Origin: Amphirosellinia nigrospora
Taxonomy: Eukaryota; Ascomycota; Sordariomycetes; Xylariales; Xylariaceae
Direction: 5' to 3'
Assembly (NCBI GenBank): GCA_004123355.1
Contig: SCHM01000002.1
Span: 10,079,569-10,143,568, forward strand
Length of the DNA stretch: 64,000 nt
In this document: positions 1-11,830 of the stretch, in pieces
Layout: each line of letters begins with the position of its first letter
Numbering within the stretch: position 1 is the first letter of the stretch
Notes under the pieces: model-generated
Seen by the model: the letters and a program-made list of their open reading frames with translations, nothing else
Told to the model about the DNA's origin: nothing
Databases searched by the model: none
Position numbers and translations under genes: made by a program

Positions 1-932
1 GAGCCTATAAACTAAATTAGCATCCGAATAGCAACTCAGGTTTATCGTTTCGAATAAACAGTAAGGGCCCATCTCTTCCGGAGACGTCTCCCTTCCGTAC
101 AACTTATAGAAAGCTTTTGACATCAAAGGACAAAAGGTACGAGGATAATCCACCTGCCTACAGAATTGACGGCTACAGTCCGTCACGCAACGTAGCCTTT
201 TCCGCTCGTCAAGGAATGCATAGTATATGTCTATGATCTGAGGCTAGGGAAAAGAAGCCGGGAACTCACCCGCGACATCATGCCCGTCCCACAAGCATAG
301 TCGAGTAGTCTAACTTCTCGTCGAGGTTTCTTACCGCTCTCGCCCGTTCCCTCCTCGTCGCTATCTTCGTCGTCAGAAGCCCAGTCGACGCCGATGAAAT
401 CCAGGCGTGCTTGTAGCTCGCTCGTGATCCGCTCGGTGAGCTTTCGGTGCTTGTCGTCATAGCTTGCAGCCTCTTCACTACAACCAAAATATCAGCTCGT
501 TTCCTTCCATATTTCTCGAATAATGATCGCGGAATATCTTGCGACGCTGAGACGTATTGGGGCTGTATGGCTGGGTTATGGGCTGGTTGTTTTGAGCGAA
601 ATATAAGTGCAAGGCTGTCTTGTGTAGTAGTAAGGCTCCTGGAATATGATTTCTGGTCATGGATCGTTCATATTGCGAACTTGATATTCACCACGAATCG
701 TGGCGCAGATATCAGGCAGAGCCTAACAAATGGCCCATTCAGCCAGTACACCAGTTGGCCCGAAGCCAATCTTCCACTTTCATATATTTATACAGAACCA
801 AAGAGGTAGGTTGCCAAGTGGTGATAAAAGGTCATCAGGTATCTCGAGTCAAAGCGGGGAAGGTTGATGTAGATGAAGGGACACTCACTTGAAGATTGAC
901 CTATTGATATCTGCCGCATCTTTAGCTGCCAT
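1..932 (-). CDS. SAM-dependent methyltransferase, 5' part (runs off the left edge)
   Basis: Class I S-adenosylmethionine-dependent methyltransferase; the substrate is not known. Exon 1 is 889-932 (14 codons, start ATG 930-932, MAAKDAADINRSIF). A GTGAGT intron runs 478-888, exon 2 is 270-477, a second GTGAGT intron runs 5-269, and exon 3 begins at base 4 (acceptor TATAG, GCTC giving Ala-Leu). The split codon AA/T gives Asn, so the junction reads IFNEEAASYDDKHRKLTERI. Motif I (LDYACGTGMMSR) ends exon 2 and is the SAM-binding glycine loop. An acidic Asp/Glu/Ser loop (about residues 43-57) precedes it. No frameshift is needed in the visible 85 residues. The two introns (411 and 265 nt) are much longer than others in this window. 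The remaining catalytic domain lies outside, so enzyme identity rests on motif I and the N-terminal pattern of fungal Williams-Beuren/UbiE-like methyltransferases. Confidence 0.8.
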
Positions 933-3900
933 TGTGAGTTCTAAATGCCCCTTCGATGCACAGTGATAGGTGATTTCCTGTTGATATGGATTATAAGTAG
1001 TTGGTTGATCACCAAAGATGAGGCCGAGTTGTCGATCGCTGTTCGACCAAAAAAGCACAGTTTTGTAATGAATTTATCTGCGATTGCCTGCCTTTCCAGA
1101 GTTATTATTATTTCCAGAAGTTTATTACTTTTATCTTTTATTTCGAAGCGTTAGGCAACACTCGTCGCTGATTTCTCGCACACATCTCGTACACATAATG
1201 TGCTTTGGGGATCCAGCACAGTAGTAGCCGGCTACTTTCCGGATACTTTCACTGTACTGATATTATTGATTCGATGATACCCCGTCTATAAGCATAATTC
1301 CGTAATAATCCGGGTTATTGGAATCGAAACGCCAATGATGACATGACCCCAGGATTCAAGGTCAAGCCACATATTTTATCACATGCACGTCTGTAACGTA
1401 GACAAACATACATATGTAGTACCTAAATATATACTAGGGTACCTATTCTAATTAGTAGCAGGCACCAGGGTTGTACTTTATCCGGAAGTAGCTTTTCACT
1501 TGCATCTGACAGGAAACTTAACGAATGGTAAAACTATCGCATGAATATATGGGAAGGGGTATCCTAGTGAAATCGGGTTTGATCCGAAGGGTTTACAAGA
1601 TGACGGGTTGGGCTGCGTGGCGTTGATGGTTTAATCAGCCCCATACATCATTAAGCGGTTATCCAACCCAAAATTCGGTTCAGCCCTTATGTCCTGCCTT
1701 TCTATAGGGTAGAGCTTACTTGCCGGGTATCGATCCAGCATTACCGGGCTAAGACACTGCAGTTATAACCATTTCAGGCAATGTTGTTTCAACGAGGACA
1801 AATGTCGGACAGATAAGAGAAAAAGAAAAGCAGGAAAGAAGAATCATCTTAAATTTGCCCATCGGCAAATGTGGCCGCAGTGTTACTTCTATAACCGTTT
1901 TGACTGGGTACCAAGGTTTAACCAAGCTGCTTGCTTCAATAGAATAGGCCTCCGAACTTTCGGGTACTTATGACGACGCGTTATGGAGAGGGGTCCTAGG
2001 TAGAACGTAAGTAAGATAATTTATCCGAGCATCTCTCTATTTCCGTTGTTTCACTTGATGCTGCCCTCCGGCAATCGACGGCGTGTGGTATAGGTGTGCT
2101 TATGTGTTTCATGCGAGCCAGCGATCGAGGATGGACGGGTGCATAGGACCCAACGACCTTCTTACAACGGTGTAGGGCTTTAAGGTGGTTGGGCACGGAG
2201 GTGGCACGGAGGTGGCACGGCCACATCTCCCATCAACAGGTGCTAGCGACGTAGCATTTCGCATCGAACAGTGGTATCCCGGACGGCCGGGCTACTCACC
2301 GCCTTTGCGGTTCCGGGCCACGAGGGACGGGCAACTGAAGTACAGTGCCAGGTTTTCCTCCAGCATGAGGTGTCCCATCTCCCTGGCTGCCCTCGTATTC
2401 ACTCAGTTGTACTCCGTATATGTATTGTACTTACCCATACACCTCCATGATGGTGCAGCTACAGTCACATTGCATCGAATCCCAGGGCTGTGATTGACTA
2501 CATGTGGTTCGTCGAGGAATGTCCTTCTCTGAGTAGGTAAGGCGGGAATACTGGTTGGGTCCAGGGTGCGTATCTAGAAATCAAGTTCGGATAATTAGCA
2601 AGCCACTTAAGGACCGATCTTTCGGCGACCAGACCGTTGTGCTATTCTCAGCCAGGTACGAGGATGGACGAATAAGATGAAAAGCTCAGCACACGAACGG
2701 TGATCAATAGTAGAAGATTCTGGTGATCGTGGTATGGTGACACTACTGTTAGCTACATTTTAAAGGATCATTTCAATACCTGTGCGGTTAGCGTCACTTT
2801 TCTGTCTGTGGACCTTTGGGCTCACAACATGCCTTAGCCCCCTCCGTCTTGACGGAGTGGTCGCTTCGTGGTTGGTGAGATGGCCGACTTCGTTCATCCC
2901 TTGACGGTCTCCGGGCCTGGTCAGGTTGGAATGGGACGATTACACATATGGGTGGCCACAAGGTGGAAAAAGAACTTCGTCTCATCACCGTGAGTAACGT
3001 GGTGCCAAGGGAATTAGGACGAGATGCTAGGTGAAACGGTTATGTGTAATGTTGATGATCATGCATGGCCTCGCAGCTCGTCGTGGCCACAAGACGCGCC
3101 CACTGCTGCGGCAGATGTTCCTTTGCATGGACAATGCATGCACGACGCCCAATATCACCGCAAGCCTTGGGAACATCGGGGGCCTTGGGCCAGACCGCTG
3201 GGCATCATGCGCCCGCATTGGCCGCTAGAGTCCGAGGATGGTAAGACGACAGCTGCAGGACGAAGAAAACGGAAACAACATGGAGCCGGATGCGGAGACA
3301 AACGGCTTTGATAGACGGCCGATGGATCGTGCTGGACACACTTCCCACGGAACACCGCCATCCGCGGGAACTTGTCTTATAATACGATGGCGATGCTAGG
3401 CTCAAAGCCATACTGCTCAGGTAGGTATCAAGCAACGCGGGTACTAGGCTCCGTCACCATGCGCTTACACATGAGCGAAGCAGGTACGTAGTCGAACTTA
3501 ATTTGTTGGAGGTCTTCGATCTTGATGAAGCGGGTGAGTACGAGGTAGGTCACCGACGGTGAGGTTTAGACAAGGGTTCTTGACAAACACACGATGTTGT
3601 GTTCAGCGAAATGCGGGCGCACAAGCCTCAGCGGCGAAATTGCTTTGCGAGCAACGTAGCGAGCATGTGACCTGCGGCCAGAGACAAGTGTCAAGTAGGT
3701 ACTACAGTAGGTATGTACTTGTAAAACCGTTACCACCCTACTGTAACCTAGAACTGTGGCGCTGTAGCCTCCTCCTCTTGTGTAACCGCGTAGGTACTTG
3801 TAGATGAAGTTATTGCCAGGTCGGTCTAGACCCAAGTGCACACATACTCGACATGAGTACTTTGTTAGATTACCATTTCAGCGGCAACAAAGTCGTCATA
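933..3900. other. Intergenic DNA, no recognisable gene
   Basis: This stretch begins with the promoter side of the minus-strand methyltransferase. Open frames exist on both strands (for example overlapping ones at 3024-3435), but none shows a recognisable domain, conserved motif or intron pattern. An 11-bp tandem repeat lies at 2192-2220. I see no RNA gene. Confidence 0.6.
2192..2220. repeat. 11-bp tandem repeat, 2.6 copies
   Basis: The unit GGCACGGAGGT is repeated perfectly twice and followed by a partial third copy. It lies in non-coding DNA. Confidence 0.85.
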
Positions 3901-6900
3901 TTCTAGGCCTCGAGCCAGCTGGTCTGTCAAGAAGTGCAGAATAGTAATACAACAACGTCCGCTGTGGAGATGGTATCTAGACACGGCTGGCCCCAACTGG
4001 TCGAGGGGATGGTGGTTTTAGTCGCCTTGGTCACGCTCAGAAGAGGGCTTAACGGGCGCTACCAAGTGCCATGCTGCAAGTGTGGGCTGACAGCTGGAAG
4101 TCAACTAACCAGGTTGCACAGGGTTCTGGTAACCCGCTCTCCATCATAGGTCATAATAGGCCATAACAGGTCTCCTTGGTGGTTTTTGTAACTTCGTTTC
4201 CACACTGACCCCGCTCATCCAGACCTCGGGACTCCTGCCGAGAAGCTCTTGTCGCTTGTACCTGCGGGATGGTGGATTTTCGGGCCGGCCGTCACCAAAA
4301 AGAGATGATCGTAATTTGGAAAGCCTAGTGTGATGATTTGAATGAATGAATTGTCTGTTATCTCCAAAGACGGTAGGATTTAGGGCTATATTAGATATAT
4401 GTATATTATCTGGGTTGTTTGTCTCAGTACCTTGTAGGGTTGTATCTGAGCTTCTACCTATCGGCAAGCTAGCCTTTTAATGCTAAATTGTCGGTGATGA
4501 TGCCCTAGTGTACACCTTTATTGGCTCCTTGTTCACTGTTACGGCCTTCTTCTACGGGCCTATCAATGCGATAATCCTGTGCCGTCATTGCCATGTTTTG
4601 GCTTATCCTGGTCTCTATAGCCATCTCGTACCATAGCTTCGATAGTTCCTCATGATAGGTAACTTGCTTATAGCCGCTAAAAACAGGCGTGTGGTATAAA
4701 GACCCGGTGATACTTAGCATGTGGCGCTGGCTTCCTGAGCTACACATTCGGGGGCGCTAGTGCGTGAAGAGTGCTCGGTAAATTGGAAAGAAGTTGACTT
4801 TCTTGAACCAGGGTTTGTTACCTGAGACATTTTAGGAATTCGGTGGTGGTAATCTGGCGAAGCAATCTACCTAGCAGTCCATAGCTTTGTGCTATTGCTT
4901 AGAAGGTAATAGTAAAGGGCACATGCTCGCCAACCGGGAAATCCGGATGCCTAGCCTTTTTGCGTATATCTTTCGCGATTCGGTGAGGTGGTATGCGATC
5001 TAGCCAAGTCCTCTTTGCCTGCAGGATATCCCTCCAAATTTTGCCGGCCGGGGTCATGGGCCAATTATCGCTTCAAGGCAAACTTACACTATTTAGAAGT
5101 GTGCTAACGGCCGGTTGCAATCTTCCGTGGAGGGATCGACGCTAAACGGGTCTGATTGCCTGCGGTCATCAAAGCCAGCGGGCCCTTGAACCTGGTTTGG
5201 TTCACGAGATACTGCGGTTACGCGCTCTAGAACCCTTGTTTTGTCAAAGGGGGGTTGGCACTCGTCAATACTTCACAGTACTAATATGTAGATTTTCACT
5301 TCAGAATCGATTACTAAAAAAAGCCGGGAGGTGCAGCGAGCAGAGGTTGAGTAGGGCGTACGGTATTCAAAGGCTCGAAATAGGGGTTCGTCTGCACGGC
5401 TCTTACGGGTCTGCTTATGCCCATAAAAGATTTTAGTGATTCCAAGGTGGAAACGAGTTAAATACCGTCCCAGGGCTGGGCACTACACAACCACTACAAA
5501 GAAGGATAAAAACGGAACCTTCGAGCGGCTCGCTGCATGCATATGCTGTTGGTCATGTGATCTCAGAGCTGGTAGTCTGTACATTGAGAGCAATTCATTG
5601 GTACAAATTCTGTCCTATCGTCGGATTCGTTCAATCGGTGGCTTAGCACCTCGTAGTCCATCGCGTAGAAGATGTGTTCGTGAAAACACCCCACGGGGTA
5701 AGAGTCGGTGTGCCAGCCTGGGAAAGATATTGAAGGCATGTTCTTGGCAGCCCAACCACGCTGGAGACGTAATTCAGCCTCCACAAAGCGTAGTACATAA
5801 AAGTAATATTTCCACAAATGAATGCTGATATGAGCAGAAACATGGAAATAATACTTGATTATCTGTTGTCGGGTTGTATGAGAATCGACTGGTGTCAATT
5901 CGGTATAGTCCTAGTGTTGGGATTACTTGGTGCGTTCTTAACAACCCTAGGAGATTAATGTGGTAATACATGATCAGAATGGGATAATTTCTATATACGT
6001 AACCATACACTACTTCCAAAACAACTTAACATGCATGTAACTTTGTTGTTAGTGTGCGGTTCAATGGGCTAACAAAGTTGTGTACTTGATAGTATGTACC
6101 TAAAAACAAGAGGTACGTTACAGAAACCTAGGTATACTCCGCTTCGATGGCGATAGTGAATGAAGGCCGCTGATAATACCGGCCCCCAACCGCTAGTAGT
6201 TTATGGGGTTGGTGTTCTGCAAGACCCAATGCATGTCAATATAGTAGTCCAGCTTCTGACGCAACTGTGGATATGTCAAGCCCTATAATGTGCTGGCGTG
6301 TCGATCAGAAGGATGGTTTCGTAAGCCCAGGGGCGCTGTATCCTGTGTCTCGGTGTCCGCTACCTTAGCTTCGGGGAGAACCGGTGACTATTGGATGGAT
6401 TGAAGCTGAACGCATGCATTCTTTTTGCCTGGCCCAAGTCTCTGCACTCTGCCCTTTCAAGACAGGCTAGACATGATTTGTAGCTACCTATCACAAGGAA
6501 GGTAAGGAGCCCCAGCCGGGGAGATAATGCTACTATTCCGCGTTATTGCTAGATCAGAGCTGCGACGACAAAGTGTTAACAGACGCGGGTCCCGCAAACT
6601 TCCTCCTGTGCGCTAAAATCCGCAGGATAATGGGGCCTTGGGGAACTACTGGGAACGGTGCAAAACCTTAACGCCACAGCAGCTTGGTCTGACAAGATGG
6701 GTATAGTCATCTCTAGGATCTTGTCAGAATGGGGTTTCCCGGGGAACGTAGTTATGGCGTAGCCCCTGGTTGAGATGCAAAAGATCTTATCAACTCCCTT
6801 GGGTTTCTGAGCAGAAGAAAGATGCGAGAGACGAACGATACGAAAAGATAGAGGGGGTCCCGGATATTCGGTCGCATTGCCTAAGTCTATACTCGCAAAA

Positions 6901-8750
6901 TATGGGACGTGTTGATAGGTTGCGGGTTTGCCAGCGCAGTATGCATTTGCCTTAGCCCACAATAGTAGTTAACCTATTCAAGAAACTCGTTCGTCTGAGC
7001 CCTATGTCGGTAAACATCTAGTATTATTGTACTTCATAATCACTGCGCCTTAAGCTAAAGCATCATAGACAACAACCATTACTGAAAATCCACAATGAGA
7101 CGTAAATAAAAGCATCTTTCAATGTGCTAAAAAAACGAGTAGTAAATATTTGAGCCTCGAACCTATCTTCAGCCTGGTTCGTACGGGCACCTGATCCAGT
7201 ACTCAACCTTAGAGTTGTTCATGTTAGTCTACCATATATACGTTTTGGACTAGCTTGCCCTTTTGAAAACAAGTAGAAAATACACAAAAGGAAGACCTTT
7301 TTTTTTTTTTGCGATGTTATCTTAACGAAGGCAATAGAGCCAAAAAAGCAAAAAAGTAGGGATTGCGATACTCACCACTAGATCATTGAAAATAGATTGT
7401 CCCATAATTATCCGTCTTATTTCACAGATTACGAGGTAAACCTAGTCTTCTTTTTCAACCTGAGCAGCAAGACGCTTTAGTACCCGTGATACCTGGGCTG
7501 CAGTAAATAGTGTCAGTTGATGTGGTACAGAGTGGTCATGATTGATTGAGCTCAAGCTCATGCTCTCGAGAGGATCTCAGTTGGAGAGGAGCAGCCAAGA
7601 TATCGATAGTGATTCGTGGTTCCCAAACTATAGCGATCTCTATCCTTCTGTTCATTCATTTATTTCTTACTTTCTTTCCTTCGAATAAACTAAATAATTA
7701 ACTTTGCCTGGAGTCTAAGACGATGCTATAACTGTCTTCTATGTGCTGGACGTAAGGCTTGTCGGCGGATTTTCTCGCTAAAGACTGTTATCAGTGGGTT
7801 TTGTTAGTAGCTAGGTTCTACAGCCAGTAGAGGATGGTGGTTTGTGAATGGTGTAAACGCTGGTTACCCGAGCCTAGCGCGGCCCATGACTCAGTTGCTC
7901 TATGAATTTGTGTGGTAGCACAGAGCTAGGAGATAGGGTAATGTCGGTTTCGTTCAGAATCTTTCCATGGGAGGCCGGTAACCTCACTCACTGTACATCA
8001 GCAAGGGATGGATCATGTTAATAAAGGCGCTTCTTGCATTAACATTTCACAAGCGATAGAAGTGGCGTATGTCTTATCAATGTTCCCTCAGTTGTTTAGG
8101 TGGCTAGGGGAATAGAGACAGTGATAAAATTACTTTGTGTAGCGAATGTCTGATGATCAACTCGAATACGTAGTAGGACCAAAATCTTAATATCGCATAC
8201 ATACTTCCAACATTGGAAGGATTATCACCTGGAGCTACGTCCAAAGGAACTGGTCATCTGGCCCGACTGGAATCGTTTGGAACTTTGAGATGTTTGTCAA
8301 ATAATTTGTTTTTTGTGTGATGTAAGCCTTGCGGCGAAAGTCGTAAAATGGAACCTCCTCTAGTAGCACTGAATGTTGAGTAACACTAGAAGACTAGAGG
8401 GGTAACCATGAGGTGCGTGACACGTTTGACTGATCCCACAATTACTTGGGCATGTGTAGGTCTGACACTATCGTGACGAAAATTGCGTACGCCTGTATAC
8501 CTACCTAGAACTATCCTAGATGACACTTTATATACCTATCCTCACTAATACGGAATGGGCTCTAGGGATGAATTTGCACAGCGTTTGTAGTTTGTGTTCT
8601 ATCTAGAGCATACCGCATTCCGGCTTCCTACTGAGGCCTAGGTTGACCTTGTAGCGAAAGCGAAAGAACTGTGGTGCATTTACTTTATATTGTCTTGGTT
8701 CCGAGGGTACCGAATCTAACCTACTATTCAATAAGTCATGTCTATAGTGA
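3901..8750. other. Intergenic DNA, possibly decayed repeat sequence
   Basis: No gene is recognised. Minus-strand peptides at 4144-4467, 4505-4747 and 5563-5898 have protein-like composition but no family I can name. They are short and broken, which would fit old transposon or gene remnants. A 13-nt T run occurs at 7298-7310. No terminal repeats or target-site duplications are visible by eye. Confidence 0.4.
7298..7310. repeat. Poly-T tract
   Basis: An uninterrupted run of 13 T in non-coding DNA. No Pol III gene body is recognisable upstream on the plus strand. Confidence 0.8.
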
Positions 8751-9622
8751 CGTGTTACATTGAGTTCTTGATCCATTTGAGATCATATTTATCTCGATAC
8801 CCGTCATGATAATACAAGGTATTGCGTGGTGAGGAGTCGCTACTTGGTGAAAGTTTTCGTAGTTTCAACCTGATTTGGAGTTCGCCGTGAAGTAGGTAGT
8901 TTGCTTGGTAGCTTGGATATCTGAGTATATGCAAGGAAAGAATCGAAGTGAGACTTGGGTTGCATTGCATGCATAGTCGTGCGATTCTATGCCTCATAAT
9001 CAGGCTAGATCGTGCCTAGTTCGTGTTATGTCAATCAGGCTCCTCGTATCCGCTGCATAACTTGGTGCTAAGCACGGTTGCATTGATTGAGGGGATGCAA
9101 ACTCTTGATTTGTGTTCAACATCGAAACGGGCGTACTCTATACTCTACATTATGCCTCACTGTACATCGAATGCGACAGAAGTGGGGAGGCAGCCGTTAC
9201 ACTTTTCCATGGCTGCTTCGCTTAAGAGGAAATAAATGTCGCTTTATTAATTTGCTAATCTGAAGACGAATGTAATCACACCCGCACAAACGCCAACGAC
9301 GAATCTGCGCTACTCGCTGAATAAGAGGTTATACTTCGTGGCTAGCTATATGATGCGCCCCCCTTAGATTCATTGATTCACCTTTTGGGTCTTTTCTCCG
9401 TCGCTGGAATGCTGGGGTAGGATGCGGGAAGGCGACCAGATGGAACGATGCATAGTGGACCAGAAAAATACCTTGGTGGATAGGATCTGCGGTGGGAAAG
9501 GAACGGATATGTACGGGCACGGGAAGAGCCTAATGAGGTCAACGGATGCATACGTCCATGTGTGAAACCGAGATCTTGGACGGCAACAGCCGCAACGAGA
9601 ATTGGAGAATTGGGGGCCCACG

Positions 9623-9680
9623 CGAGCGAGCGAGCCAGCGCGTCAGCCAGCCAGTGAGCAGCGAGCCAGCGAGCCAGCGG
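9623..9680. repeat. Degenerate GAGC/GCCA short tandem repeat
   Basis: GCGAGC, GCCAGC and TCAGCCAG units are repeated imperfectly over about 58 nt. The tract is GC-rich and non-coding, typical of fungal microsatellites. Confidence 0.8.
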
Positions 9681-10253
9681 TCGTCAACTCGGCGTCAGCG
9701 GCATAATGCTGCAGCGCTGGTGGGTTAGGATTCATGCTGTTGATTACCCTAGCTGGCGTGTGTATGTACCCGACGTCGGGATCCATAATCTCGATTGCAT
9801 GTGGTCAGTCTGACTACCACTTATGTATCACTACCTACCTACTTATGTATCTCGATACCTGTGCCTACTCTACGACTGGCAGTTGGGTCCGTGTGGGCTC
9901 GTGCTGCGATAGGACCGCTCCGCGTTTGTGTTGGCATGAATGGTAGCCGTCTGCCTGTCCAAGCATTGTAGAGTAGACTAGACTAAGTTAGTGGCGGCGG
10001 TTCGGCGACATGTTGGGTGTGGAATGTCCCGCATGGCGTCGGGTTTGTGGGTGTCTCGGGCCCTGGTCGAGGTGATCAGCTCGAAGGGGGGTTTACTTAC
10101 ACATGTCCAGACGGATCCTGAACGGTGATTGATGCCCTTGGCATGCATCCCGGGGCGGTTTTGTGACAAGTCACGAGAGGCGACGAAGGGGAGTGATGGA
10201 TGAATGGACGAGCAGTGGGATAGATGGTCATTTCATGCGACGACGGCGACGTG

Positions 10254-10276
10254 TACCGGCACCGGTACCGGTACCT
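10254..10276. repeat. ACCGGT hexamer repeat
   Basis: Three to four tandem copies of a TACCGG/ACCGGT unit, each carrying the palindrome ACCGGT. It lies in non-coding DNA. Confidence 0.7.
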
Positions 10277-11770
10277 ACGAAGCACAGCCCGAGTCAGCGC
10301 GATGCAGCGCAGCGTGCGGGCTGAGACGCTGGGAAAGGGATTTCGAGATAGCGTTACGGATATGCAAGGACGTGCTGCATCTCGGTCACACAGAGCGCGC
10401 AGTCACTTTCAACTCTCTCCCGGCATTATGGGTAGGGATAAGCGATGGAATGAGTGGCGGTGATGGTGTGATGAAGAGGGGTTTGAAGGGGGGTGTGATG
10501 TAAAGTCGTGATGCTGAGGTTTTCCCTGTTGTGAGGCCCATTGCTGACGACGTACTGGACTGATCACACTGGACAGATCTAGGTGAGCTGATTCGACATG
10601 AGCAGGTAATAAGGAATGAGCGGTAGCTGCGAGGTTTGGAGCTGCTAAGGTACATGTACTCTCGGTAGTGTGTTCGACTCGGTAAGTGAGAAGAAAGACT
10701 TTCGACTTATACAATGTTATTCTTACTACCTAGACCTAGCCTACCTAGGTCATTTTTACGTGTGTGATAATGCAGCAGTAGATATTTCATGTATATGGAT
10801 GCAGACTGGAGAACTGAGGTATTTCTGCTGTCACCACCATGTGTATGTGTGGCTATTTAATCCGCCGTCCATGACATGTCATGATTACCGAGCAAAAGCA
10901 TGCGCCCTATCTATCTGTAAGCACGCAAGAAGCCGCCGCGCCTTTCTGAGGTACTGGGTACTGTACAGTCTCGACGGATCATCATCAGCGCCATCCTACT
11001 AACCGGGCATCCTACCAACCGGGCCGCGAAGATGCTAGTCATGTGCGCCCGAACGCGGGCGACCCTGGAGATTTCGGTAGCTGAGTTGCGAAGGAGGGCA
11101 AATGGGAATGCCACACGCAGCAGATGTACTGTGTCCTCACCCTGTCGCAAAAGTCCTGTCTGGACCTAACCATATCTGGCACCACGGGCATTTGGTGGGA
11201 CCAATCATCGGCCCTCACCTGGCTCTATGTTACCAGCCAAGCGGGATATGCTCACCTAGTGCAGGAGACCTGGCGCAAGCGCCTGTAGTCTGTGCCAAGA
11301 TTGACGCTATTCACCTAAAGTACCTACAGGAGCTACACCTTCGCTTCGTTGCAGCACGCCTACTATACTTACATGCAGTATGCCTACTACGCTTATACAA
11401 TTGTAGGTACTGACTGTACTTGGTCCGTCTGAGATGATGCCTACGCGCGGCGTTATTCGGGTCAATTGGGCTTCTTCGATGTAGAGACGGCTTGCGTTGA
11501 GTCGCGCCCTGCCCAACTGCACATTCCCTATCGAGGAATTGTGCATCGGCGCTTCAATGTCGGAACCAGCATGGGTGGTCAGCCATGGGCCGTGTGGGGA
11601 AACCAGCCGGCCAGGGGATATAATGAATGTACTTACGTAGGTACCTTGTCACGGTTATGACCGACCATGATCCCACAATACAATATTCTCAGCAAAGGGG
11701 CAGGCATGAATAGGTCTTACATGTTGGATGAGGGTGGAAGGGCTGCTTGCTCTCCACAGACGGCTAACAG

Positions 11771-11830
11771 CACATACACACACGTATACAATATATACTA
11801 TATATATATACATATAGCTATATACTTATA
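11771..11830. repeat. CA/TA dinucleotide microsatellite
   Basis: A run of alternating CA then TA dinucleotides with minor interruptions, in non-coding DNA. Confidence 0.8.

Noticed and set aside
483-860. Possible C/D snoRNA in the first methyltransferase intron (CTGATGA and CTGA boxes)
   Set aside because: Box C has C instead of a purine at its first base and no terminal stem is seen.
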